Positions 1-8,075 are shown, counted from the first letter of the stretch. The stretch is DNA of 10,467 bases from Euperipatoides rowelli (GCA_003024985.2 PXIH01S0002400.1), one strand, 5' to 3'. The notes: a model not told the origin generated them from the letters alone. Program-made: numbers and translations.

Positions 1-154
1 TAATAATAATAATAGCCGCTTACAATAAATTTTGAATGGCTGCATCGTTTATGTCATAAAGTCCTGAATATTTTTAAAACTTTTAGGCAGTCCAAATCAG
101 TCACATTATAGCCAAGTTTACTTAAATGATATGAATATGAGTCTGCAGCAAAAT
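1..154. other. AT-rich sequence opening with a short TAA repeat
   Basis: The first 14 bases are a TAA trinucleotide repeat. The rest is AT-rich, without a long open frame or a recognisable element. Nothing coding or regulatory can be supported here. Confidence 0.5.
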
Positions 155-280
155 AGAGAGGGAAATAAAGATAGGAAAAGAAAAAGAGGGAAAGAGAGAG
201 AGAGAGATAGTGTGAAAGAGAAAGAGAAATTAAGAGAAAATAATAGAGTGAAAGACACAGAGGAAAACAAAGATGGAGAC
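155..280. repeat. GA-rich low-complexity tract
   Basis: The plus strand is almost pure purine, built from GAAA, GAGA and AAAGAG units, with a run of alternating GA at about 194-207. This is an imperfect, decaying GA microsatellite. No coding signal is visible. Confidence 0.8.
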
Positions 281-469
281 CAGGTTTAATATCGTCCTTG
301 TATTAAAGTCTTGATTATCCTTTAAGAAGTGTGTACCAATGGATGGTATGCCGGTGAAATACTTTGAGGTTAACCAGTTGATTAACTAATTGATTTATCT
401 TTCTGAACCAATAAATATATTTAAAACCCATAATTACAATTAGACTTATTGCTTATTAGCATTTCAATT
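281..469. other. Unassigned AT-rich sequence
   Basis: No open frame, inverted repeat or element signature stands out between the GA tract and the AT-rich repeat that follows. It is probably unique or very old repeat sequence. Confidence 0.4.
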
Positions 470-690
470 ACTGTTTGCTTTTTCATGTCAATAAAAATTA
501 TTCAATGCATTTTATTTATTAAAATATTATTATTTATTTCCATGAAGTAATTCAATTCCTTTATTTAAACATTCTTTAATTTATTTATTTATTTAATTTA
601 TATGAAGAACATTATTAAATTCAATTAACTTATTTAATTAACTTATATAATGAACTTTATTTAACATAATTAGTTTATTTAAACTATCAT
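470..690. repeat. AT-rich degenerate repeat (TTTATTTAA type)
   Basis: The stretch is dominated by recurring TTTATT, TTTAAT and TTCAATT words, with two loosely similar blocks beginning TTCAATT near 551 and 619. The similarity suggests a degenerate short-period repeat rather than a dispersed element. It has almost no G or C. No gene is seen. Confidence 0.6.
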
Positions 691-814
691 TTATTTTCCA
701 TGCACGCTTTGCCTGAATGTAATGAGACAAAAATATCCTTTGTTAGACCTCTCCACCACTCATGTATATGTACACTCTACCCTACATGAGGGCATTTTTG
801 GCTGTTACAAACTA
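691..814. other. Short higher-complexity island, no feature
   Basis: This is the only part of the first 1.2 kb with mixed base composition. It lies between two low-complexity blocks. No open frame, splice pattern or repeat is recognisable. Confidence 0.35.
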
Positions 815-1180
815 TAACAACAATAAAAATAAAAATAATGATAACAATAGCAATGAAAATGAGAAGAACAAGAACAATAATATCAATATCAATTAAAATA
901 ACAACAATGATAGTGATAACAATAACAATGACACCAACAAAGACGGCAAGGATGAGAGCAAGGATGATGGCAAGGATGATGGTGAGGAGAGGATGAGGGT
1001 GGGGAATAGGATGAGGACACTAATGACAATGACAATGACTAACACTAACACTCACACTCACATTCACACTCACACTTACAACCACAACTACAACCAGAAT
1101 AAGAATAAGAAAAAGAAAAAGATAAAGAAAAAGAAGAAAAAGAAAAAGTAAAAGTAAAAGTAAAAGAAAAAGAAAAATAT
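815..1180 (+). repeat. Mosaic microsatellite: AAC/AAT, then GGATGA, then CACTCA, then AAAAG
   Basis: Four motif blocks follow one another with no gap. AACAAT/AATAAT/ATGATAAC runs from about 815 to 945. GATGGCAAGGATGA and GGATGAGG run from about 945 to 1015. ACTAACACTCACAC-type units run from about 1018 to 1092. AAGAAAAAG and AAAAGTAAAAG units run from about 1095 to 1176. The plus strand stays free of T except where it is part of GATG, ATT or CACT units. This is a compound tandem repeat with no coding signal. Confidence 0.85.
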
Positions 1181-2160
1181 TGATAATTTCAACTTAAAAT
1201 ATATTAAATATTAGACTGTCTATTCTATTGTATTTTTAACAGAAATTAAGTTTATTTGGTTTTAAGAATAATTTTTATATTGTTTATTGTTTTTAATATG
1301 GTAAATGTTGATATTTTTATGCAATAAAATTGTCATAATGGAGTTTAAAAGATACCGTTACTGTTTGATATCAAACAATATTGATTTCTAAACAATTGAA
1401 AGAACATTAGCGAGGTAAGACTATCCTTTTAAGACAACACTTTCTTTGACAGGTTTAAAAACCACTTCAATTATTTACTGAAGTCAGTTGATGCATCTGC
1501 TTTATTCAATTTACCAAGTATTACAGTTTAATTTTCAGCATGAGGTAAATTAAGTAGTATATTATCAATTTACTAACAATGATGTAAATTAAATGAACTT
1601 TAAATTGTTTTAACAAGTAAAAATTTGTGTACACAATTCTAAAAGTGTATAAATAATAAATAAGCCTTGAAGTTCAACGAAACCATTTTACTTTTAACAT
1701 TTAACTATTTAACGACCTCAATGCTTTATGTCTAGCTAGTGAGACTTAGGTATTTAGATTATTTTTTAATTTTGTAAGGTTCAAACAAAATCACACTCTA
1801 TTCTATTTATTTTTGAGAAAATATTGTTGCCTTTAGTGCAATAATTATAATATTAAAGTTACCTGCAAGCATAAGATTGAGAATTAATTCAATTACATAA
1901 TTTAAAGGATACATTACACACAATGATTGTTTTTAAGTTTCTTAAATGGACAAATTTTGGTGTTTTCGTCTCTTTTGCGGTTTCATTTATTATTGTATTT
2001 ACATTAATTGGAGACTAAAGAAAACACATGCAAAAACATAATATTTTAAAAAATATACACAATGTTGTCCAGTTTTTCTTCTTCTTTTTTTTTGCAATTC
2101 GTTTTTCTTATTTAAAAAAAAAAGAATCATAATTCATTTGAAGATATCACATGACTTACA
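1181..2160. other. Long AT-rich stretch without a gene
   Basis: About 980 bases with no open frame above background and no match to the retroelements further right. It contains a 16-bp perfect palindrome centred on GATATC at 1362-1377 and a T-rich/A-rich run at about 2073-2125. I see no tRNA, splice-like exon or terminal repeat that could be supported. Confidence 0.5.
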
Positions 2161-2233
2161 TGTTAGGCCGGATTTGAACCTTGATGTCTCGTTTGGAAGT
2201 CTGCATACTTGCCAACTGCTCCACCGAGATATC
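2161..2233 (-). repeat. tRNA-derived sequence (SINE head or tRNA pseudogene)
   Basis: Read on the minus strand, this 73-base stretch carries both internal RNA polymerase III promoter elements in tRNA order and spacing. An A-box-like TGGAGCAGTTGG lies at 2223-2212. A perfect B box, GGTTCAAATCC, lies at 2180-2170. It is not a working tRNA gene: the 5' end (ATATCTC) has no complementary acceptor strand after the T arm, the T stem pairs poorly, and no clean anticodon stem forms. The downstream minus strand is AT-rich with A runs, as in a SINE body or tail. A SINE head is the likeliest reading and a lone tRNA pseudogene is possible. Confidence 0.65.
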
Positions 2234-2679
2234 AGCATTTCTGATGAAATATACTGTATATGATCAAGAGTTTACTTGTACCAAGCTTTTTTTTAAAATA
2301 GAAGAACTCACAAATAATTATTTAATCTTGTTTTTTTATCTTTAAAAAATCTTTTATTTTAATAAAAGGTAAGGTGGGGAAGGTAGGGTGAAATATACCC
2401 ACTTAATTTTAGAAATTATCTTTGTAAATAAATATTTATATTTTAATTACATTTGTTCTTTAAAACTCTATTACCATTAGACATTTAAATATAATCAAGA
2501 AATCGGTCTTATCTTATTTACAACTGCCCCCTCCCCTAAAAAAAAAAAGTTATTTTCATTTTTAGTCTCCAAATCTACATGCAAGAAAAGGTGATATGAC
2601 TTAATCAAAAATTATTTCCATCTTTCCCCTCTCCCACCCCACAACATTATATAAAAATACATCAGTAGAGTAAAATTGG
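2234..2679. other. AT-rich spacer with C-rich patches, no gene
   Basis: No open frame is supported. The only texture is a G-rich patch at about 2370-2390 and C-rich patches at about 2523-2536 and 2623-2641, separated by A/T runs. I tested whether the LINE reverse transcriptase continues here on the minus strand and saw no convincing match. Confidence 0.4.
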
Positions 2680-3070
2680 AATTTCTGGGACAATTCCGGT
2701 TCCTGTTCTGCAAACAAGGCTATTTCTGGTATAAAGAGCTTAATATGATATCAATTTGGTTTAGGCTCCAACCACTTCCATTATACCTGAAACAATCTAG
2801 GTCAAGGGTCAGTTTCAGTCCAATATGGCTGACTTCCTGTTTCTTAAATGTCTAATAAATTTTATATGTCCATATGATGATCATGTCACATTTCAAGATG
2901 TTATGGGTCCTAGGTGATCCCTGTTCCTGTTAGGTCACTTCCAGTTCCTGCTAGACAACTTTGGGTCCTCACAGAAGGACCCTTCCTGTTTCTTAAAGGT
3001 ATATAAAGTTTATATGTTTAATGATGATGCACTTCTGGTTCATGTCAAAGGTCCATTTATACCTCTGAGT
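2680..3070 (+). repeat. Interspersed repeat with CTTCCTGTTTC units
   Basis: The block is richer in G and C than its surroundings and has internal repetition. The 16-mer CTTCCTGTTTCTTAAA occurs at 2833-2848 and again at 2982-2997. Each copy is followed by related text (TATAAA/AATAAA, TTTATATG, ATGATGAT), giving two diverged units about 149 bp apart. Shorter GGTTCCTGTTC and CAGTTCCTG words recur at about 2698, 2920 and 2943. There is no open frame. It abuts the 3' side of the minus-strand LINE remnant, so it could be an independent repeat that replaced the LINE tail or an unusual 3' tail. Orientation is arbitrary. Confidence 0.55.
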
Positions 3071-4572
3071 GACCTGCTCAACTTGTTTACAATAAGCATG
3101 TGTCAATGTTACAAAAGGCAAAAAAAAAAGAAATTTTTGATATAATCAACCCATTTATCAACCCCACCCTATCTACCCACCCATAAGTGGACATTGCAAT
3201 ATTCTTTGCAATCACTTTCTCCTCCTGCAACATATTTAAAAGTAATTTATGATGCATAACATCTCACCTCCCCAAGGGAAAGTCTATACCCAATATTTTA
3301 CCATACTATCCAATCATCCCCTTAAATTTCAAAGCCTTATTCCCTGTAGCATTCCACACATAAAATGTTTCAACAATCATTCTAGACCCTGTCATTTCCA
3401 TTAATATAGAAAAAAATGTCCCAAATACCAAGCAAACTTGCCCTTGAAGAGGTAACCACTGTTATGTCATCTATTTAAGACACCAACCGAATATTTAATA
3501 GTTTATTGCATACCCATACTCCTGAATTGTTTAAATTCAATTTTAAATACAAATGAATCAAATATAAAGAATATAACATAGAGGATAAAGGGGAGCCCTG
3601 CATAATAGCATTTCCTAAGAACTGAAAGTCCATATGCACCCCATTGTTAAAAAAAAAGCAATTGATTTAAATTTAACTAAATCAATAATTAACATAGTAA
3701 TCTTGTTCTTGCCTAAATATTTAAAAAGTATATACTCCTGATAGTTCACATTTACAAAAGTAAAGATGTTAAACATGTCCGCCTTGAATAAATAAACCTA
3801 CTCCCCTTTACTAATTGAGGGGGCATTAAATAACAAGTGATAGTGTAGTAAAGAATTCTGAATGGACCTCCCCCTCACTCCATACACCCCAGGAGGTAAT
3901 ACATTCTCCACCAACTCAGAAACCCTATTCAAAAGCATTTTCTGGATAATTTTAATGTCAGAGTTAATCAAACTATTGGTCTATACTCAGACATATCACA
4001 GCCAATGTTCCCATTCACTTTACCCTGAGAATCATTCTTATAAAAACTACATTGTTGTTAATCATAAAATGCTCTCTGTTTTCCCAATTCAATAACTCAT
4101 TAATATAAGCAAGAACCTTACCCATCAGTCACACAGACATAAGTTTATAAAACTCATTACCTATTCCATCAGGACCAGGCGACGTCTTACCCTTCAAATG
4201 CTTGATAACATCTTGTAATTCAGTCATCAAAAATTCAACCATCAATTTTGGTGAATATCCATCTTCAATTACAGGAGAATTCTGTGATTTAAAAAAAAAT
4301 ATTATTTCTATTCTGATAATACCATCAAACACTGCAGAATCACACTTTCCCCTACAAGACCCATCAATCTCCGAAATGAAAATCCTTTGGGTCACTATAA
4401 CAATTTCAAAATCATTCATAATAAAGTCATCATGATACTTCATAGAGAATATATTGGCCATTGCCTTCCTCCTTTTCAAAATATTTAACATTTTCCATTT
4501 AAATGTACCAGCAGTATCATAAATATCCATTCTACATTTATTTGCAATGTTTTTACTCAACATAGTTGTCAA
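3070..4572 (-). pseudogene. LINE ORF2 reverse transcriptase domain, broken
   Basis: Read on the minus strand, the N-terminal RT landmark TSPGPDGIGNEFYK lies near 4190-4145, inside an open stretch from 4572 to 4129. Below it, in shifting frames, come KIIQK-LNRVSELVEN and GRSIQNS (near 3950-3850). A motif-A-like segment with DMFN before VNYQEYI follows near 3760. The fingers/palm motif QGSPLSSMLYSLY is at about 3600-3562, and the catalytic box reads stop-I-D-D-ITVVTSS at about 3478-3446. The two catalytic Asp codons survive, but the usual Tyr codon is TAA. A thumb-like stretch with RVGLINGLIISKISFF ends near 3070. In an active element this enzyme copies the LINE RNA at a nicked target. Here it is inactive. 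Confidence 0.8.
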
Positions 4573-4870
4573 ATATTCAATTCTGGATTTAAGAACCCAT
4601 ACACCTCTTGATCATGATTTGATCCATTGACAGGCACATTCATTTCAGCTTGCTTCAGCTTAATTTCCTTTTCTATTTCTCTCCGATTTGCAATTTGCAA
4701 TTTGACCACAAACTTATAAACCATCTCTTTAATCAGCTGCCACACGATAATATTTTTGAACGCCGAAAGTGAAATAATCTAGGACTCACAGTACTTAACA
4801 ACTTGCTGACCCATCCCATCATTCCACACTGGGATTAAACCCCTTCTATGGTACTTTATGTCCAATGTCT
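4573..4870 (-). pseudogene. LINE ORF2 linker between endonuclease and RT, broken
   Basis: On the minus strand the stretch after the endonuclease SDH box reads, with interruptions, as HRRGLIPVWNDG, IIVWQLIKEMVYKF and a basic/acidic segment (NRREIEKEIKLKQAE). This resembles the tryptophan-containing, charged, probably helical linker that joins APE endonuclease and RT in L1-like ORF2 proteins. At least one stop and one frameshift interrupt it. Assignment rests mainly on position between two recognised domains. Confidence 0.6.
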
Positions 4871-5590
4871 GACCAGCATTAAAAAGTATTATCATCATGA
4901 GATGATCCGAGTAAGGCACAAACTTAAACTCAAGTCAAAATCAATTCTAAATACCACAGAAACAAAGACTCTATCAAGCCTGTTTCTTCTTGATCTAACA
5001 TCTCTTCTTGAATATAAATTATGAATGTTTTTCTGCACAGCCACATCAACTAAATTTAATTTTCCAGCCAAGTCTTTAATGCACATATCGTTCTGTTTGT
5101 TTCCAACATTAAAGTAGCCAACAATGATTATCACCGTATTGACCCTTCTACAATAAGAGCCCAATATTTTAAAAAAATATTTTCACTCTGAAAAAATAAT
5201 TGGAGCATGAATGTTAATTAAAGAAAATTTCAAATTACCAATCTCAATATTTACCACCATAAATCTTTCATTAAAACTCTATACACTTTTAATACTCGAT
5301 TCAATCAACCTACCATAAATAACAGTCATGCCCAGTCGACATGAGTTTGTCCTGTTCTCCACAATTCCAAATTCCTTTTCAATATTAATCCACACATCCT
5401 TATTTTCTCCATTCTTCCTACGCATCTCCTGAAACAAAACCAAAGCCGGTTTATTTTTCATTATGACTTTTAACATAACTCTAGCTTTAATAGTGTCATT
5501 TAAACTTATGATGTTTAAAATATTAATTTTAAAATTTAGGAAAAATATTCCATAATTAAACAGTTTTAGCGTTAGCCTGTTCCTTGTCAT
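4870..5590 (-). pseudogene. LINE ORF2 APE-type endonuclease, broken
   Basis: This is the target-nicking domain at the start of ORF2. On the minus strand, INILNI and SLNDTIK are followed by KPALVLFQEM (the N-terminal Asn and QE motif) in an open stretch from 5590 to 5279. Then come LINIHAP at about 5215-5195, and GYFNV at 5119-5105 where the family has GDFN, with the catalytic-region Asp replaced by Tyr through one base (GAC to TAC). RNRLDRVFVS at about 4990-4960 matches the SRIDR box. The terminal SDH is at 4910-4902 in a different frame. The start is uncertain: the ATG at 5590 opens the frame, but the domain proper begins near 5550. With GDFN lost and several breaks, it cannot be active. Confidence 0.8.
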
Positions 5591-5739
5591 TACAACGAGG
5601 AACCAAGTCCTTATCTAAATTCTTTATCTTTTAGAAGCTCACTTGTAACAACTCCGCTTTCAATTCTGCCACTGCATTAGCCTTAATCAATCTTTTCTTT
5701 TTTCGCTTAGCTTACTACGTCTCAACACCTGCACTGGCT
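5591..5739 (-). other. LINE ORF1-ORF2 junction
   Basis: This is a short intergenic or overlapping piece between the ORF1 tail and the endonuclease. Minus-strand frames give Lys-rich text (AKRKKKRLIKA near 5710-5680) typical of ORF ends, but with stops. It is part of the LINE. No separate gene is supported. Confidence 0.45.
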
Positions 5740-6248
5740 TTTTAAACTTATAAAATCATCTTTGAAACTGTTTCATTACTAGAGGAATCGATTTCATAAT
5801 CACCATTAGAATCGTTTCCACTAATTTCCCCAGGCACTGCTGCCATCTGCTGTCATGTCAAGCCTGAAAATTAGGATCTGGGTCAGCATTTAGGTTACTC
5901 TACTCAATCTGCTTAGCCACTCCATCAGCCACACGCTACTCCTGATTCCTTAGATCAATACCAGGCTCACTCAATGGACAGGAGCAAGTGTTAGAAAATC
6001 ACTTCCCTTAATTTAGACTCCTCAATCTTTCACCTACAACCTTTCTCTTTCTCCTCTCACAAATCATCAACATTTTGCCACTTAAAAAAGGACGAATAAG
6101 CCACTCTCTCTTGCAGCACCACACAATTTTCATGCTTCTCCAAATAAAAAACAAAACACTTCAGGCAGTTCTTATAATTACAAGCGGAAGATTTATGTCC
6201 CAAATTGTTACATATCGGACAAATAGGCTCACACCCTTTAACTGTAAG
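5740..6248 (-). pseudogene. LINE ORF1, C-terminal part with CCHC zinc knuckle
   Basis: This is the 3' portion of the LINE nucleic-acid-binding ORF1, beginning at the gypsy insertion point. A perfect CX2CX4HX4C knuckle (CPICNNLGHKSSAC) lies at 6221-6180. Four residues later comes a second Cys/His cluster (C-x2-C-x7-H-x2-C) at 6167-6123, with non-standard spacing that suggests a changed or decayed second knuckle. Further on, in another frame near 5822-5780, is an acidic Ser/Asp tail (GNDSNGDYEIDSSS), which I take to be the ORF1 C-terminus. ORF1 proteins of this kind package the element RNA. The frame is broken after the knuckles. Confidence 0.75.
6244..6248 (-). repeat. Target-site duplication, downstream copy (CTTAC)
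   Basis: The pentamer CTTAC (minus strand) directly follows the 3' LTR. The upstream partner at 8948-8952 reads CTTAA. One mismatch in five fits a duplication that aged after insertion. Joining the two flanks with one copy keeps the LINE ORF1 frame in phase. Confidence 0.6.
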
Positions 6249-6468
6249 TATTATGTATTTAATAGAAACGAAACACATGGTATACTTTTCTGTGTAACAG
6301 AATACAACTAATAACATTTATTTGACTAGCTAAACTAGTAAGAGGATAAACATTTCATTACAGGATTGCTCCAAAAACATAATAATAATCTGTTCTAAGA
6401 TTATCCGAACATAGCTTGCATGTGTGCATGTGGCAATTAATTATTTTGCTGTATGTTAATACATAACA
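6249..6468 (-). repeat. Gypsy 3' LTR (copy A, 220 bp)
   Basis: On the minus strand it starts TGTTATGTATTAACATAC just after the polypurine tract and ends ATTAAATACATAATA. The ATTAAA at 6264-6259 is a common variant poly(A) signal. It is the longest of the three LTRs because it retains two internal segments that each of the others partly lacks. It shares most of its length with copy C (same orientation) and copy B (opposite orientation). In a working element this LTR directs RNA 3' end formation. Confidence 0.9.
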
Positions 6469-6485
6469 GCTATCCCCCCTCAAAG
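6469..6485 (-). promoter_or_regulatory. Polypurine tract of the gypsy element
   Basis: The minus strand reads CTTTGAGGGGGGATAGC directly before the 3' LTR start. A G-run ending next to the LTR is where plus-strand DNA synthesis begins in LTR retroelements. Its position confirms which LTR is the 3' one and so the minus orientation. Confidence 0.8.
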
Positions 6486-6721
6486 AGAGCTGGAATCTGA
6501 TGTGAAGTTTTCTATTTTGGGACGGGTATTGTTTTGATTTGGTCAGAGCACTGGCTTTTCTATAGCGTATCTGGTTGGGTGATGACCCCCCGGCTTCTAG
6601 GCTAATTATAGGAGGTTATGCTGGTGGTGGAGTGCCAGTATGTGATACATTGCTTTCCCTTCTGACTAATAATCCAGAAGACAAGTGGTATCATTATCTG
6701 ACACAGGCTCAGGTTATGTAG
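6486..6721 (-). other. Gypsy tail between pol and polypurine tract
   Basis: This minus-strand sequence follows the stop after the integrase C-terminal end (near 6722) and runs to the polypurine tract. Broken frames give RYAIEKPV and similar basic text, as in the variable C-terminal tails of gypsy Pol. No envelope-like gene is seen. Confidence 0.5.
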
Positions 6722-7085
6722 TGGTTTCTGGTGTTAAGTACGAAGGTCTGATCTGGTTAAAGTGCCTTTTAAATTCTTGGCCATCATTCTTGATCTGTAC
6801 AATTAAAGTTACTGGTGACAGTATCTTCTTAATTTTGACTTCAACCCATTTTGTTTTGTAAAGTTTGCTATAGTTTTTTGTAAGGATATGTTGCCTTCAG
6901 GATACTTATTTTTGAATGATTTCTGAACAATGATGCGTAGAGGGTTGTTTTTCTGCAATCGGCTTCTTAGTTTCTTACCAAGGAAAAGCTCAGCCAGTGA
7001 CACCCTTAAGGTAGATTGGGAAGTGCTTCTATAGAATATTTTCATTCAAATCATTCCCCTTTTTTTAAGAAGGTTTTGACAATTT
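6722..7085 (-). pseudogene. Gypsy integrase, C-terminal end only
   Basis: Read on the minus strand, the fragment begins just before YRSTSQSTLRVSLAELFLGK (7033 downward), the well-known YRxTPHxTTGxSPAELxxGR segment of gypsy integrases. It continues with LRSRLQKNNP. After a frameshift near 6840 it reaches VKIKKILSPVTLIVQ, then DGQEFKRHFNQIRPS, which matches the final chromo-like/SH3-like end where relatives have RRHVDQLR. It stops near 6722. The HHCC zinc-binding and DDE catalytic regions that should precede it are missing, replaced by the inverted LTR at 7095. The domain is a fragment and cannot join DNA. Confidence 0.82.
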
Positions 7086-7094
7086 CCACAAAGC

Positions 7095-7294
7095 TATTAT
7101 GTATTAACATACAGCAAAATAACTAATTGCCACACACACACACAGGTAGGCTAAGTTTGGATAATCTTAAAACAGATTATTATTATTATGTTTTTGGAGC
7201 ATTCCTAGTTTAGCTAGTCAAATAAATGCTAGTAGTTGTATTCTGTTACACAGAATAGTATGCCATTTGTTTCTTTTCTATTAAATACATAATA
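7095..7294 (+). repeat. Third gypsy LTR, inverted (copy B, 200 bp)
   Basis: This LTR runs left to right, opposite to copies A and C. It starts TATTATGTATTAACATAC and ends ATTAAATACATAATA. It contains a CA repeat (about 7132-7144) where copies A and C have TGCATG/TGCGTG-type text. It keeps the TTTGACTAGCTAAACTAG segment found in A but absent from C, and lacks the following TAAGAGGATAAAC...TTACAG segment that A has. Flanking pentamers (AAAGC before, GAAAA after) do not match, so a simple solo-LTR insertion is not supported. Confidence 0.88.
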
Positions 7295-7435
7295 GAAAAT
7301 TTTTTGATAATGTCGTTGGTGTGAAAATGATTGGTTTCTCAAATTTGTTTTTAAAACAACGCTCCTCCTCCACAGCTGGAATTAGACTGAAAGACACACT
7401 CCTATGTTTACAAATTTTTGGGACTTTTTTTTTTT
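7295..7435 (-). pseudogene. Diverged second copy of the protease-RT junction
   Basis: At about 7322-7415 the plus strand resembles 7540-7640. The 12-mer TTTGTTTTTAAA is shared (near 7345 and 7565), followed by CGCTC and then ATGTTT...ACAAAT in the same order. On the minus strand both give related peptides: FVNIG...LWRR...LKTNL here and FVTNMG...VWFRALGLKTNL in the other copy. The present copy has a stop in the middle. A run of 13 T and 7 A at 7425-7444 separates the two. This looks like part of a second, more decayed gypsy copy in the same orientation. Homology was judged by eye over about 100 bases. Confidence 0.55.
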
Positions 7436-7703
7436 TTAAAAAAATAAATTTGCTTCAATTCCTTTGATGCAACCAAGTTTATTAGCAAATAACTTTTTGA
7501 ACTGTTTTAAAAATATGTTTAATTTTTCATTTGCATCTTCTAAAGAGTGAATGCCTTTTCCTAGGTTTGTTTTTAAACCCAGCGCTCTGAACCACACTCT
7601 TCCAAGTAAGGAAGTGCTTCCCATGTTTGTCACAAATAGTTCAAGGTTATGTGTAGAATTGCTTATAAACTGCACATTGACTTTTTTAAGCTAATTGGTT
7701 TGA
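7436..7703 (-). pseudogene. Gypsy protease-RT linker and first part of RT
   Basis: The minus-strand open stretch from 7675 reads LELFVTNMGSTSLLGRVW, matching the conserved (V)(x)(G)xxLLGRxWL segment after the protease in gypsy Pol. It continues to a polar linker and then FKKLFANKLGCIKGIEANL, matching the FxxLFxxxLGxIKGxxAxL entry to the RT domain. The frame then runs into an A-rich tract, and the palm motifs of RT never appear. The enzyme is cut off before its catalytic core. Confidence 0.82.
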
Positions 7704-8075
7704 TCAAATGATCAAAATATCTTTAAGCATTACTGTAGTACTGTCTAGTTTTTCTGTTGGCCACAAAGTTTTAAACAAATAGATTGGGATTAAACTTATT
7801 GAAGCTTCCATATCCAATTCAAAGTCTATCTGCTTTCCAATAACATTTACATTTAAAATAATAGGCTTTGAGTCCAAAGTCATGTTTATAGTTTCATAAG
7901 AGCTAACAATAAAAGGAATAACCTTTTTATTTCCGACTTCATTTATAATTTTGTTTGAGCCAGACTTGTCAAAATTAGGCAGTTCAAGAAAATCTGTTTT
8001 GTTTACAGTTCCTTCTTTCTTTTTAAGACATCTACACACTGGTTTAATGTGTACATTTTTTTGCAAAAATGACAA
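7704..8075 (-). pseudogene. Gypsy aspartic protease, active site altered
   Basis: The minus-strand frame from 8075 to 7704 (123 codons) covers the end of the gag zinc-knuckle region and the protease. The protease core shows FELDMEASISLIP at about 7820-7785, where the family has ELDTGAxxSLIP. The catalytic Asp remains, but the Thr-Gly that completes the D-T-G triad is Met-Glu. It is followed by FKTLWPTEKLDSTTVML, a typical post-active-site segment. The enzyme normally cleaves Gag-Pol inside the particle. With the triad broken it should be inactive. Confidence 0.8.

Noticed and set aside
1362-1377. Perfect 16-bp palindrome TGTTTGATATCAAACA
   Set aside because: Striking locally, but alone in an AT-rich region with no neighbouring feature or second copy, so chance is adequate.
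2161-2233. Functional tRNA gene
   Set aside because: The A and B boxes are good, but acceptor and T stems do not pair and no clear anticodon arm forms.
3862-4095. Plus-strand open frame of 77 codons
   Set aside because: It lies opposite the LINE reverse transcriptase, has no motif, and is an antisense shadow.
4202-4435. Plus-strand open frame of 77 codons
   Set aside because: Antisense of the RT N-terminal region, whose SPGPDG motif on the minus strand is the real signal.
6075-6311. Plus-strand open frame of 78 codons
   Set aside because: Antisense of the LINE ORF1 zinc knuckle and part of the LTR.
6486-6721. Possible envelope gene after pol
   Set aside because: The space is about 236 bases with stops in all minus-strand frames, and no signal peptide or membrane segment is visible.
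7295-7302. GAAAATTT after the inverted LTR resembles the leader after the 5' LTR
   Set aside because: Eight AT-rich bases are too few to say that copy B is followed by its own primer-binding region.
7305-7318. ATAATGTCGTTG next to the inverted LTR equals the reverse complement of the PBS-proximal sequence at 8747-8758
   Set aside because: It could mark a fold-back junction, but the surrounding bases align better with the duplicated protease-RT segment, so the 12-base match is treated as unproven.
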